A model generated the notes under the pieces. It was given only the letters and a program-made list of their open reading frames with translations. It searched no databases and was not told the origin of the DNA. From Augochlora pura (Eukaryota > Arthropoda > Insecta > Hymenoptera > Halictidae): a stretch of 64,000 nt of DNA. Shown in pieces: positions 23,885 through 35,420 of the stretch (position 1 is its first letter; each line of letters begins with the position of its first letter). The stretch lies in NCBI RefSeq assembly GCF_028453695.1, contig NC_135773.1, positions 13,702,001 through 13,766,000 on the forward strand. The letters run 5' to 3'. The position numbers were made by a program, and so were the translations under genes.

Positions 23885-24690
23885 ATATTTTCTTGTAAAA
23901 CTTGTTGAAAATTGTGTAACATCTAGAATGTAAATGGTAATTAATCAATTTGAATACAAAAGAATATCGAAAATAGCCTACTTACATTGTTTTATTGAGC
24001 CTCAACAAATTAACATAATAGGACAGATTCGATTTGAGTAACGAAGGATGAATAAAGATTAAGGTAGAAACATACTGTCAAGTAACGTGAAATCATGTGA
24101 CTTTTGTATATATGTATATATACAATAGTGTGAGCATGGGTATTTTTATTATTTCAAAGTTAGAATCCGATCAGGATCGCGCCACGCTGTTCATATACGT
24201 ATTTGTCACGCGTAAGCCAATTCACGTATTATTTTTCCCATGATTTCGTGCGACACGACAATAGTATAAGTGACGTAATCTTGATCTGTTCCTAACAAAT
24301 TTGAGACAATAAAAAAACGCAGGCTTGCACTCTCCGAATGTCACAACAGTGACGTGATATTAGTATGTTTTATGTGATATGATACATGTTTACGTGATGT
24401 AATATTAGTGTTTCTATTATACATATAAAGACAATGATGTCACAAGTGCACTGTATCCAACGAGAACAAATGAATAGAATGTAACCTCGATTGTCCGGCC
24501 TAAGTGGAGTGCCATGAATGTTCGGATAATAGATGTAGTTACAAAATTATCCACTTACAACGACGGTTTCCATTTTTATTAATTTGTATAGTAGGAGAGA
24601 ATAGAATAATAGCAGTCACTGAAGCAAGAATACGATAAGAAACATAATTGAGCAACAGAGTTTTCTGATGTTGGGGAACGGTGCTTGTTA
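23885..24690. other. AT-rich stretch with repeated GTGACGT words
   Basis: GTGACGTAAT occurs near 24270, and GTGACGTGATATTAG and CGTGATGTAATATTAG occur at 24351-24410. This forms a small degenerate array. No coding signal. Confidence 0.45.
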
Positions 24691-26943
24691 AAATCCACTT
24701 AAAAATCTCCACTACCACGTACTCCTACTGTACTTGTTAACACAGGCGGCAATCCTGGGAACATTTCGATCGCAGGTGAATTCGTCCGAATGTTGAGGGC
24801 GGATTTTCCGAGCGAGCGAGAACGATCCTGGAGACAACGCGGTCGCTCGGAGCAGCGTCTTGCCGGCTTTCGGGGTCGCGGCATCTAAGTGGAAGGCGGA
24901 AGGGCACAAGGTGGGTCGTCGATATCCGCGAAAGAGGGGGATAGCCGTCCGGGAAGAACAGACGGAGAAAGAGAAAAGGAGGCGGCCGGGCGAGGGTCGG
25001 GCGGTGGGTGAGCGGGTGTCGGGAACGAGGGGGACGCACACGGCGGGGGTTGCAAGGGGGCACGATCGAAGTACGTCGGACAGCAAGGAGGCGCCGGTAC
25101 TGCGCGCCACACCCCAATGCAGCAACTCCATTGATTATTGTTGCCAGTGCACTTCCTTGCCCCCGTCGTCGCGTCGGCAGAACGACAAGTATGCCCTGAT
25201 TCCAGGCTCCCTGGCAGCTCTGCCCACGGCAGCCCGCGCGCAAGGTGTTCCGCGGCCGGCAACATTCCTTCTTCGGAAATTTGTAAGAGGCCCGACCGTA
25301 CAAAACGATGCTAATGTCATTTAATGCTAATGCCCCCGCCGCGTGCGCGCGCGCGCGTTCTTTTCGACTCGACTGGAGCGCGGCCTGGTCTGCTCGAGAA
25401 TTTCGAAAGCGGCTCGAGCTGGAGAGGGGCCCCGGCACCGATCAACCGGAGGAAACTTGAGGGGATATTGTGTCTGGCATGATCTGGAACGGGATACGCG
25501 ACGCATGGATACGCGTGGAAACATTGTTGTCGTTTATTAAGCTATCGGGTTACCGGCTGTGTCGTTGCTCCGAAACGTTCCTCTCCCTTATATGTCTTTC
25601 ACAGTTCGGTGATAAAGTGCGCCCGAGGAATGTCTTTATTCTCATATTGGCTTTCGATTCCGGAGACTACGAGACGATCGTTAAACCACCAAGTGCAAAC
25701 ATAGAGACGCACGATGTTCGTGAAGAATTACAAGAGATTCTTTGTAGTTCTACTGGAATGTGACGAGTTTGCATACGTTGACCTCTGTTGTTCTATTTGG
25801 TATAATATTTTACCACCGAGAACATCGTAGTCATTGGTTCATCTGTTAAACCTCGGTTATTTTTTTTGTAATATGAGTGAAAATTTTCGAAAATGTGACT
25901 TACGTCACTATGATTTTAACCCACTCGTAACCAGCAAAGTGAAAATCAGTTATTTCCTCTAGAAAGTGGTTACTAAACTGCGGATTATGGCAAATATAAG
26001 TAGATCAAATATGAACCATTAAATACGTTTGAGGAATTAAAAATTAATATTGCATTATTTACAATCAATAAAAATAAATTAGAGAAAGAAAAGAAATGTC
26101 TCTGTAATGTTTGTACCTTGCAATTAATGCAGACAATTTTTATTTGGCATAAAAATACGCAGTACAAAAATACTGCTGATACCAGATACTCAAATGCAGC
26201 CGCCCAAAACTCTGTTCACCAACAGACGCAACCATGCTACCAAAATATCCTCCATCGCTGCGCCATAGTTCTATTGCAGCTATTGTCTTCGCATCACCTG
26301 GGACTGCTCGAAATGTGGACGAACACAAAATTTCGAAAGGCCGAAATAATCAAACAAACTCGAAACGCAAAACTGTGAAGCATTGTAGACGACGAAAGGG
26401 GGCATTCCATGGATCGATGTTTAGATGAATCGTGGCGAGGGATGAATAGCGTCGGGACGATCGAAAGCGCCGGCCAGCGGGGCGCTGGTCTCGAAACGAT
26501 TTTCCGGAAAGGCAGCGATCCTTTGGCGTAAACAAGTCAGAATGCGGGTCATGTTGTGCGGCGTAGGGTAGCATGCATGCGGGAAAATAACAGAACCGGT
26601 GTCAAGTCTGGTGCGCGCGCGACGAAGGGAGTAGAGGCGAAAAAAAGAAAAAAAGAGAGGCGCGGCTGGCAAAGCGCGTCAAGCTGGCACACGACCGCCT
26701 CTATTTCCCGTCGGATTAATCTCGATAATTAGAAAGCGTATCACCCACTCATTGCACGCGCCGTCGACTTCGAGCGTTTCACTTCATTCGCCTCATTCAC
26801 CAAACTCGCGTTATCCGCTCACTCGAGTTACACACCTCACTCACGCTACTCGCTAAACCTTCTCCCCTTCTCCGTCTGCCAAGCCGCCACCACCATCGTT
26901 CCTCCAGTCATTCACTTCACGTGGCACCTGCTCTGTGCTACAA
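24691..26943. other. GC-rich, AT-rich, GC-rich blocks
   Basis: In 24691-25780 a minus-strand 233-codon frame and a plus-strand 154-codon frame, with others, read the same bases; composition is Arg/Pro/Ser-rich. 25780-26370 is AT-rich. 26380-26940 is GC-rich. No gene is supported. Confidence 0.5.
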
Positions 26944-26975
26944 CTCTCTCTCTCTCTCTCTCTCTCTTTCTTTAT
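26944..26975. repeat. (TC)n microsatellite
   Basis: TC units with one late interruption. A second TC tract lies 34 bases downstream. Confidence 0.93.
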
Positions 26976-27008
26976 CTTCCTTTCTGCCTCTTTTGCACTA
27001 GCGAGCGC

Positions 27009-27036
27009 GCTCTCTCTCTCTCTCTCTTTCTCTCTC
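27009..27036. repeat. (TC)n microsatellite
   Basis: TC units with a single extra T. Together with the tract at 26944 it creates the Arg/Glu-rich minus-strand frame of 104 codons. Confidence 0.93.
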
Positions 27037-28624
27037 ACGTGCTTGCTCATTCTTGGCTCCCTTTTTTCACTCTTTCTACTCCTTCCTTTCGCTGTTGCTT
27101 TGTAACCGACAGCATCCCAAGCTGTACGCGACCGAGTAACGCTGATGTCAGAAAAATTTGCTATCAAGAACCACGGGGTCGAAACGTTATTCTGCTCCGT
27201 AGATCTCCAGGGATTTCCATCCTGCGCTCACCTTGAGACGCCACCTGAAAGCTAGCAAGATTTCTGCTCGCTATTCGGGGCAATCGATCCGCAAGCCTCT
27301 GGAGGCTATTGTTACAGAATTCCGTGGATCTGCTACCTTCTCGATTGACCCTTGACTTCGTAAACAGTTACCAATAGGGGATGGGCATTCGGCGAAAGTG
27401 AACGAAGCATTTTCGCGATAACCGCACGACTAAACTGCGACGGTAGACTTGTGCAACCGTCCCTCAATTTACAGGACACTTTTCTCTGCGCGCAAAGTAT
27501 AACATTATTTTTGTGGTATTTTTGTAAAAACCTTGAATGAACAAAGAGATGGAAAAGTGGTATTATAGGCATTGATTCGAGCATCAGGCGAATCTTCTAA
27601 CTTCAAAAAAATCATTGAGATGTTGCAATAAATATTAGAAAATTTGTTAAAACTTAGTAAAAAGAAAATGCTGAGTAAGTATCATCTGAACATATGTACA
27701 TTAATAATATAAACGATGTAAAACTTCCAAGTATTTCAAGAGTTTTTGCCAGTTGTTTTAACCCTTTTAATGCGAATGAAAAAATGCTTCTATACCTAAA
27801 CGAGAAACACGAAATCTGTTTGATATAGTTTGGTAAAGTTTCGGAAAGAAATTATAAAAATTTTGTGACACTTGCTAATTCAAAGATTCAAAGATCTATG
27901 TAAGTTAAGATATAAAACTGTTACTTGTGAAAACTATTAAAAAAAGATCATTTTCTAAACGATACATTGTCGATAATTACCGGAGATAGTATTAAAGTTT
28001 TTGTCGCGTATAAAATGGGCAACTGTGTGTGGCAATTACGTTATTTATTGAGATGAACGCATAGAGAAACAGATTTTTCTTCGGTCCTTGTTACTTGTGA
28101 CTGCTCCAGGATATTACGGTCTTCAATAACCTAACCAACTAATTACCAATCGATACATTATAACCACAGGTGGTCGTCACGCTGATTTAAATACGCATGC
28201 TTTTTCTACCTTGGAATGACAAGCTTATAATCATTTAATCGTCCAATTTTCTCTGAACTCTCCAGCGAGATTTTAATTAATTCCATTCGAATAATGGACA
28301 TGCGTAAATCGAGTATACAGGGTGACTCGTAAGAAACGGAACGCCTAAGGTTAGTATCGGGACTATTTCGTCAATCTAATACAATTTACTTACAACGGAA
28401 AACGAACAAAATCTAGCAACTGTTACTGAATAATCGAACCATGTTCTTTTTTCAGAAATATGGAACAGCAAAGTTAACTTTGCTCGAGGAGGATGAAACG
28501 GTGTCTTCTAAGAAGACAGGTACCATTACCGATACAGCATGCAACAGCTGCACAAAGATCATTGTTGTCACGACGGCCGTTATCGAGTTGTCAGAACAGT
28601 ATAATTCAAATTTGTGAAACTGTT
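27037..28624. other. mixed then AT-rich noncoding
   Basis: AT-rich from 27440 to 28480. An isolated TTAACCCTTTT word lies at 27758-27768 and resembles a TTAA-element end without partner. The words CAGGGTGACTCG at 28319-28330 resemble the ends of some insect repeats, but nothing more could be matched. Confidence 0.45.
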
Positions 28625-29087
28625 CTCGAAATTATGCAGCACCTTACTCCGAAAAATATCGCGGAAATTTACTGTCAACAATACGAGCAATTCAGAAGCC
28701 GTGCAATTGTGCTGCCACACGTCACGGCAGCCATTCATCCTTACAACCGTTCTCACTTTTCACGAACCGGGCAGAGACTGTACACAGGTAAGTCTAAAAA
28801 AACGTGTGAAAAGGAAACCAGTGTAACAAATGCATACAAATCATCGTTATCCGAAAAAGAATTTCGAAGTATCTCCCAGAGGAGTTTCGCAGTTTATCAG
28901 AAACTGTGCAGCAGAGGGGTACAGATCATAATTTTCTGTCGATGCTGTTGGCGTCCCAGCTGTCCAAGATCGGAAATTTTAAATCACAAGGTTCAACTCG
29001 AAATTATGCAGCGCTGTCGAACAATCCTACGGTGAGACGAACAATCGCCGAGACAACGCAATTATGCTACCGCACGCCACCGTAGCC
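28625..29087. repeat. diverged duplication within a 180-codon open frame
   Basis: CTCGAAATTATGCAGC occurs at 28625-28640 and again at 28997-29012. A second 30-base block at 28703-28732 recurs at 29058-29087 with 24 of 30 identities. Order is kept while spacing differs by about 17 bases. The plus-strand frame 28493-29035 covers copy 1 and part of copy 2. Its protein (Arg/Ser/Cys-rich, containing HVTAAIHPYNRSHFS) matches nothing I know. This could be a decayed repeat element or an old local duplication. Confidence 0.6.
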
Positions 29088-30101
29088 GTCCGTCTGCCGT
29101 AAACGTTCCCGCCTGTTCGAGATTCTTTCACGACTGGCGAATCTGTCCAATTGCGAACAGAAAGTACGGTCTCGGGCCGGATGCAAAGCATGCACCCGAG
29201 TTACCGTGACGAGAGACCGGGCCCGATCGGTCCAGGGTACGCTGATTGTTCTCCGGGGAAGGCGTCGCTCTGCTCCGCGAGTTCCGGGAATGCGGGGACC
29301 GTCGTCGGATCCCTCGCAAGGCCCAGCAGGTAGATGGGCGAGCAGGGTCGGCAATTACGATCAGGCCGTCGATATCATCAGGTGATGGCGTGCGCGCCGA
29401 CGTGCACGGACACGTGAACCGTCCACCAAATCATCGGTCGTTAGCCATAACTTTGCAACAATGACAACGACCACGGCCGTTGACGGTACAGGCTTTCGCT
29501 CGATTCTTCAAATTTTAAATTATACAATCCACGCGAAAAAGGTAGCTACACTTTCTTTTCAGAGGTCTCTTTCAACGACCGACACGTCAGCTTGGACCTG
29601 TTGTCTTCTTCGTAATTTTTTGTGATCGGAGCAACTGTGTCTAATACGTTATTAGATTGATAACAGGGTTGCGCGCAATTTTATTCGAATGACGGATAAA
29701 AAATAATGACTGACACATAAAGTTTTATTCTACACTACCGAATAAATATTCAATCGAATACAAATTCGAATAAGAATTTAGTCGTACAGGAATTGATATA
29801 CGGAAATTAATTGATTTGAATAAAAATGATAGAATATAAAGTGTTCTTTTATAGTCTATTGATTTATTTTTTCCATATTACTTTTTCAAATTATTTGAAT
29901 AAATAGATTGAAGAGTATATGACCAATGAATTGTTTGAATGTATTATTCGACTAAATGAAATTCATTTGCATAATTAACTTAAATAAATATTTATTCCAA
30001 ACATTGCGAACACTGTACGACTCTGGTTGGTACATGTACAGTGTTGAATTTTCGAATAGGTAGTAGTAACAACTTTATACCTTTTTTCGAAAGATGTTTG
30101 T
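29088..30101. other. noncoding, AT-rich after 29490
   Basis: From 29680 to 30000 words like ATTTGAATAAAT recur irregularly, suggesting decayed repeats. At 30008-30047 a perfect 10-base inverted repeat (AACACTGTAC and GTACAGTGTT) could form a hairpin. No ORF. Confidence 0.5.
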
Positions 30102-30200
30102 TTAATTAAAATACGACCCATTTGCTTTGATACACTCTTCCCAACGTGTTTTTAACGTACAAATATCTGCAGAATTCATACTCATAGAAAACTCGGAATA
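30102..30200 (-). pseudogene. mariner transposase C-terminal relic
   Basis: Reading the minus strand towards the stop codon at 30104-30102 gives DICTLKTRWEECIKANGS followed by YFN and the stop. The RWxxCI....G.YF pattern followed by a stop is the C-terminal signature of mariner-family transposases. About 20-30 codons upstream remain open but are already poorly conserved. Further upstream no catalytic DD34D part or mariner N-terminus could be found to about 30600. Clear terminal repeats are missing at both sides. It is therefore a short inactive fragment of an older insertion. Confidence 0.72.
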
Positions 30201-30667
30201 ACCTCGCATAAATACCGAATTTTTAAAGAATTATTTTTGGCAAAATACGATGCTGGCAATACATAATAAGACCATAAAGAAGATTATATCATAAACGAAA
30301 ACGTAACGTAAGAAAAAAGATGAACATTTACAGGTAATCAAAATTTGAGATTTCATTTCCATCAATCTGATAGTTTGATAAAAATAAAAGAGTTAGTTGG
30401 CAATGATGTAAAGTGTTCCATGGAAGACGAAAGATATGTTTGTTGGAACGAAAGTCCTCTGCTAATGATGTTGTTCGTGCTTCTGGAGAAGTCTATGAAC
30501 AGTTCTAATGAACTAGCCCATTCGCATCGCAAGGAAGAATGAAACATAATGATCTCATCATCAATTGCTTCATTCTCGTTTGCAGTTATCACACTGACAA
30601 ATTGTTTCTCCTCGTTTCTATCGATGGAGTTGTTTCAATTTATAAAAGTTAAACACAAACTAATCTA
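30201..30667. other. AT-rich DNA between two mariner relics
   Basis: Frames of 65 codons (plus, 30345-30542) and 76 codons (minus, 30362-30592) overlap and show no transposase motifs. Nothing else seen. Confidence 0.45.
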
Positions 30668-30749
30668 TTGGGTTGGTCAATGAGTCATTGCATATTATTG
30701 CTGTATGAATAAGACGGGGAAAAAGGCAATTACTTGTTGGCTAACGCAA
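30668..30749. mobile_element. 82-bp mariner deletion derivative (MITE)
   Basis: The left end TTGGGTTGGTCAATGAGTCA resembles known mariner terminal repeats. The right end, read in reverse complement, is TTGCGTTAGCCAACAAGTAA. Over 24 positions the two ends agree at about 18. Both sides are bounded by TA (30666-30667 and 30750-30751), the target duplication of this superfamily. Only about 34 bases separate the ends, so no protein is encoded. Confidence 0.7.
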
Positions 30750-30969
30750 TATTTCTGCTTTCAGGTTATGAAATGTAAGAACCACCGTAAACGATGACAC
30801 TAGATTTCTCGTTCTTTTCTAAATGTTCTCGATTTAACTTGTGTATTAACTGCAGACTTTTGCGACCGCGCGCAATTTTGCAAGATCGAAAATTGGATTT
30901 CGGTTCGTAGTTTCGAGGACGCAGTTGAGCGATGATTCTAGGGGGTTGGATGAGGGGTAGGAGAAAACA
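30750..30969. other. noncoding transition
   Basis: Mixed composition, no feature seen. Confidence 0.45.
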
Positions 30970-31022
30970 AAAGAGAGAGAGAAAGAGAGAGAGAGAGGCA
31001 GAGAGAAAGACGGAGTGAGAGG
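30970..31022. repeat. (GA)n-rich imperfect microsatellite
   Basis: GA units with A and GC interruptions. It gives the Ser/Leu-rich section of the 111-codon minus-strand frame at 30766-31101, which is therefore rejected. Confidence 0.9.
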
Positions 31023-34000
31023 ACGACGTGGAAGAGTAAAGAGGGGCAGTCCATGGGGCCCCCTGAAAATTACAAGCTATACGTTGTTCCAAACCGACCA
31101 TCTGAGATAATACCTGCTCACCCTGCAGCCATAATGAATATGTAAGACAGATTGTAGGCTAAGAGGGAGCCTCCGCAGCTACCGCAGCGCGATACGGTTG
31201 TCCATGCGCAGATTATATTCCAGGCCGATTACGCACGGCCGGCCGATAATTTATTATTTGCCGCGAGTAAAAATCACCGAGGAAACGACCCGCGGCACTC
31301 GGGCCGTGGAACCTATCCTGCACCCGAGGTACCTGCCGCTACCGGTCCCTCTAAGCGAAATCTGCTGCTAGGCGTCCGGCAGAAGTCGGACCAGACCGGA
31401 CAGGACAGCCGAGCGGATTTCGCTTTGGTAGCCGCGATTAGATAATTGTTAATCGAGGGAACCGTCGCGGAACCAATTGGCGAAACCGGCAGCTTCGAGC
31501 TCGGACGAAGCGGATTCCGGAGCAGATTCCGAGCAGATCCCGAGTGGATCTCGAAGCGGACCCGCCATCGAGATCGATGAATGAATCCCGCGCAGCGCCG
31601 CGCCGGTTGTCCGGTAGCGGCGGAATGCTGCGCGAGATCACGAATTATCGTTATTACTATCGTACGTTAATTATTGTACGTAAGTCCGGCCGCGGGGAAC
31701 CGGTATTTCATGATCATCAAGGATAAATAACGCAACGTATAATGACCTGTCCGACGTCGGAAATGTATTTGTTTTTCTGCGCTTCGTATAAATTATGCAC
31801 CGTTGATGTTATCTCGCGTTGAAATTCAGCCCCAACCGATACGGCGCTGCTTAAGGAAATTACTTTTAATTACGTTGAACGGAGATACACACAGCTGGGC
31901 GGTTTTTCGCTCGTACGCTGTCCGTTACTCGGAACGGATCATTCTTCTTCGCGCGGACAACCTCGCGGATCCAGGGAAACGGCTTCGCGGAGATCCTCTG
32001 CTAATGGTAGCTTTCTGAAGAGCGGCTATGCTAACGTCTCAAAACAACCCTCGTGTTATTCCTTAGCAGAATTTTAGTAATTGGGTAGCTCGTGCCCCCA
32101 TGTTTAACGAACACCTAAGTTGAACTTGATGTTTCGGTCATGACAGACGATTTCTTAGAATTGCTGCACTCTTCGATTACTCATTTTCTAACGCTAATTT
32201 CTCGATCAATATTTGTTCTTTTTATGTAGTCGTTACGAAGAATGCACTACTGCAACATACGATGAAGACAATTTACGTCAAAGTTACTATGTTACAGATT
32301 ACAGAAAAATTTGATTTCTCAATTCTCGAATTGCAAGTATCTAAAACAATGTGTATTAAAGGCGCAATAGGTAACATTAGAAAATCTCTATTCAGCCGAA
32401 AGATGCACTAAAAAACAAGTGTCCGAGAAGGCAACTGCCATAGATGGAGACCGTTACAACGTTGAAGAAAAAAGTAGCATGCTGAATAAGGTGGCAAATG
32501 CTGCGAGTGAATAGTTTATGTTACTTACTATCTAAGCCTGTCGCAAGACATAGCTGAGGCCATAAGTTCAGCAAGGTTTTTCCGATTATCTACCTACCAC
32601 TAAAGCTTAACATTTTCAGCTCCGGTTTTCTGCATTAGGTTTGCTCGGAATACTCAAACAGCTCGACTAGTTTCAATTAGTGTTCTCAGTTACTATGTAT
32701 CAAAATAAACGTTCGAAAGGTTGTTCACAATGACCAATAGATTACGCTATTTGGTGTTCGAATGAACAGATATCAGGATTCAGAATTAGGATATAGATCG
32801 GCTGGCTGACTGTCACCAACCGCCAATTTCTCCCCGGCGATTCTAGAAGGCGCGGTTCCAGCTTCGCACTGTTATTTATCTGTTTCATTAACTTGTCCTC
32901 CGATCTACATTTAAATACCAGCAAGGTGTTACGCTGTATCACCTGGAAAGCTTCGCGGGACCAGCCTCGGCTTATTAATCTCCGATCTCACAATCGGCCG
33001 TAGATCTCGTCGGACTGTCGCTCTCTCTTTCCCCGTCGCCGGGGAACATTCTTTCGAGCACGAATTCCGACGGTTGAGGGAACGATAGTAGAACCAGTCG
33101 GACAATTGTACTTCTCTTTTTTTCCGCGACTTTCTCCGGTATGTTTCGGCCGAACACGTTTTAGCTAAATGAACGAGAGCTCCCATTAGTCTCCATCCAT
33201 GGTTCCCGTGACTTCGTAGTCGACGGCTCTAAAACGGCAAGATCGATTTTCCCGGGAATTAACGCAACTGATGCAAATCGTATCGAGCTCTGAGTTTCTT
33301 ATTTTAGAGACACCATCTATATTCGTTACAACTGCGTGAAAAAGAATTGTACGGTAATGAAATTGAACTCATCTTCTTACGCAATGCTTTGTAACAAACC
33401 AGCGACAGATTTTGATACGAGGTAAAATCGCCAAAATAGAATTCTTTACTCGATAGAATTCGCTTACACGAAGATCCACGTTTTGTACACGCGATACTAA
33501 GGTTGCAAATACGGATGCTCGCGTGCGGCTACCGTGTGCAACTTGGTTGCATTAAATAACACCCGGCTCGACTACTGTTACCACATCTCCAGACCGCACT
33601 GATTGTGTGTCTGTTCACAATTTGCCCTTCAACATTGTAAATTCAATATCTTCTTTGTTATTTACTTCACCTGCGGTAACGTGGATAAAGAACAAAGCGA
33701 CCCTAGCACCGTACCCTCGAGCAACGCAAAAGACAAAAAAATGGTAATCGAAGAACAGCTGTACAATCAGCATTCGCGCCGATTTCGTGGATCATTCCTG
33801 CCTGTCCGTGATTCCCATTGTCACTAGCAGAACCAGTGGTTCTGCCGGCTAAGAGCATGTAACGAGCAGATCGTCGACCGCTCGCGTGGACAAAAGAATC
33901 GGAATCCCGAAAGCAAGGGTAGGGGTGATGGTTCCCCGACTACTTCGTAAGAGTACCAACTCCGACAACAGAGGCCCGCGAGCCGGAAAAAGAAAAAGCC

Positions 34001-34250
34001 GGCTATAGAAAGAGACAGATGCCGACACAGAGGGTCAAGGGGGCGGCAGGTGACAAAGTCGGGTGTTTAGCCGTCTTTCGAGGCTAAAATTGGGACCTAA
34101 GCGTCGGTTCGATGGGATGGGGTGGCAGGGTGGCGACGAGGGAGAATCGACAGAGTACAAAGGGGAGGAAGAAAGAGCAGCCGATAAGAAGAATGAAGAG
34201 GCGACTCGCTCGGTAGAAGGAATGCCGTCGGACGAGCGCCGGAGGGCAGG
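31023..34250. other. GC-rich 31.1-32.05 kb, then mixed noncoding blocks
   Basis: 31100-32050 is GC-rich with short frames only. 32060-32780 and 33270-33700 are AT-rich. 32780-33270 and 33700-34250 are GC-rich. No recognisable coding signal or repeat family. Confidence 0.5.
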
Positions 34251-34291
34251 CTCTCCTCTCCTCTCTCTCTCATTCTCTCTTACTCTCTCTC
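34251..34291. repeat. CT-rich imperfect repeat
   Basis: CTCTC units with CATT and TACT interruptions, at the start of a very GC- and CT-rich interval. Confidence 0.85.
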
Positions 34292-34739
34292 GTTCGCTCC
34301 CAGACCTTGTGTCCCCTCCACCCTTTACCCTCGTGGTAACAGAGAACACTGTTGTCCTCTTTCTCTGGAGATCGGAGCCGTCTCGGTCTCTCTCGCGGCT
34401 GATTCCTCTTCGTCCCCGTCCCGCCGGCGGGCACGTACGCGCGTGTGGTGGTGGCTGATACCTCCCGGGGCCCGGGGCCTCACTTGTCACACACGCAGCG
34501 GCCCCCTCCGCTCCGCGGGCTTGCCGAGCTCCTCGGCCCCCTCTCTGGCGAGCTCGGGCCGCCAGGTTGCATCGGCACGCCAGCGGCAATACCCGTGGGC
34601 CGTGGGCCGTGGGCCGACACAGGTGATGCACGGGCCTCCTTACATCTTCGATCCACTCTCTCAGGCCTCTTCTTTCCCACCGGGGTCCGGCGTATCGCGC
34701 TCTCCCTCCCCTCTATTCCTCTTTCTCCTTTCGTCTCTC

Positions 34740-34740
<1 letters not shown>

Positions 34741-34774
<34 letters not shown>
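34741..34774. repeat. (TC)n microsatellite
   Basis: About fifteen uninterrupted TC units after a TTT. Confidence 0.95.
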
Positions 34775-34775
<1 letters not shown>

Positions 34776-34940
34776 ACGCGACACGGCCAGCGGAGAGATC
34801 GCGCGGTCCTCGCCGCGCCATCCTTGTCCTGCCGACGCGACGCGCGTGAGACGCGCCGTGTGCAAGTCCGACGTCGAACATCCTCAACCCTGCGCCGCTG
34901 TAACGCCTGTTATTGTCCGTCTTGTTACAGGTATTCCAGG

Positions 34941-34975
34941 GACCGAACGACCGACCGACCGACCGACCGACCGAC
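34941..34975. repeat. (GACC)n tetranucleotide repeat
   Basis: Seven to eight GACC units, the first two interrupted by GAAC. The same tetranucleotide recurs at 43337. Confidence 0.93.
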
Positions 34976-35420
34976 ACGCACCGCGCCGCGCCGCGAGTTG
35001 CGACCCGGTGCAACGCGTGACGGCTGCCCGTTGCGAGCCTCTGGTGCACGTGTTCCATCGGCCGTTTCCTGACCCTGGGTCGCGTCAGAAGTCCTCGTGC
35101 CCGCGGCCCGATACCCACCGTTCGACCCGCACCGACACTAACTTGTTTCACTTTTACATATCGCCAGTACTCGGCCGCGGAACATCCTTTATGGAGCTCG
35201 TACTACACCATGTTAAGCCTCGCGAGACTAACTTGTGGAGGGGCGAGCTGGTACAACCATCCGGAGATCGTATGCGACTCTGCCTTTGCCGAACTGCAAC
35301 CCGAGACTATGACACCAGAGAAAGGGGTTTTCTGCGTTTCTTGGATCCACTGGTATTGCACGCCTTTTTCGTATACATATACATGTACTTTGGGTCAAGG
35401 TGACCATATAAGGTCGATCT

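Larger units (their letters stand above)
34292..35420. other. GC-rich island, multiple open frames
   Basis: One of the most GC- and CpG-dense intervals of the window. Two plus-strand frames are open together from about 34850 to past 35400, with a minus-strand frame open too, so openness is not evidence of coding. A 7-bp GGGCCGT run lies at 34597-34617. The plus frame ending near 35464 contains a Cys- and Trp-containing section (35205-35400: LTCGGASWYNHPEIVCDS and after). That section looks less random but belongs to no family I recognise. A CpG-rich promoter region is an alternative reading. Confidence 0.35.

Noticed and set aside
24737..25438. 233-codon minus-strand frame, the longest in the window
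   Set aside because: Several frames on both strands are open over the same GC-rich bases. Composition is Arg/Pro/Ser-rich, there are no motifs, and no start context or splice sites suggest a gene.
28319..28345. CAGGGTGACTCG as a possible end of an insect repeat (compare AGGGTGATTCAT near 53260)
   Set aside because: Only about ten bases are similar, and no inverted partner or target duplication is present.
34035..34631. 198-codon minus-strand frame
   Set aside because: Low-complexity Arg/Ser/Pro composition over CT-rich DNA, with competing plus-strand frames.
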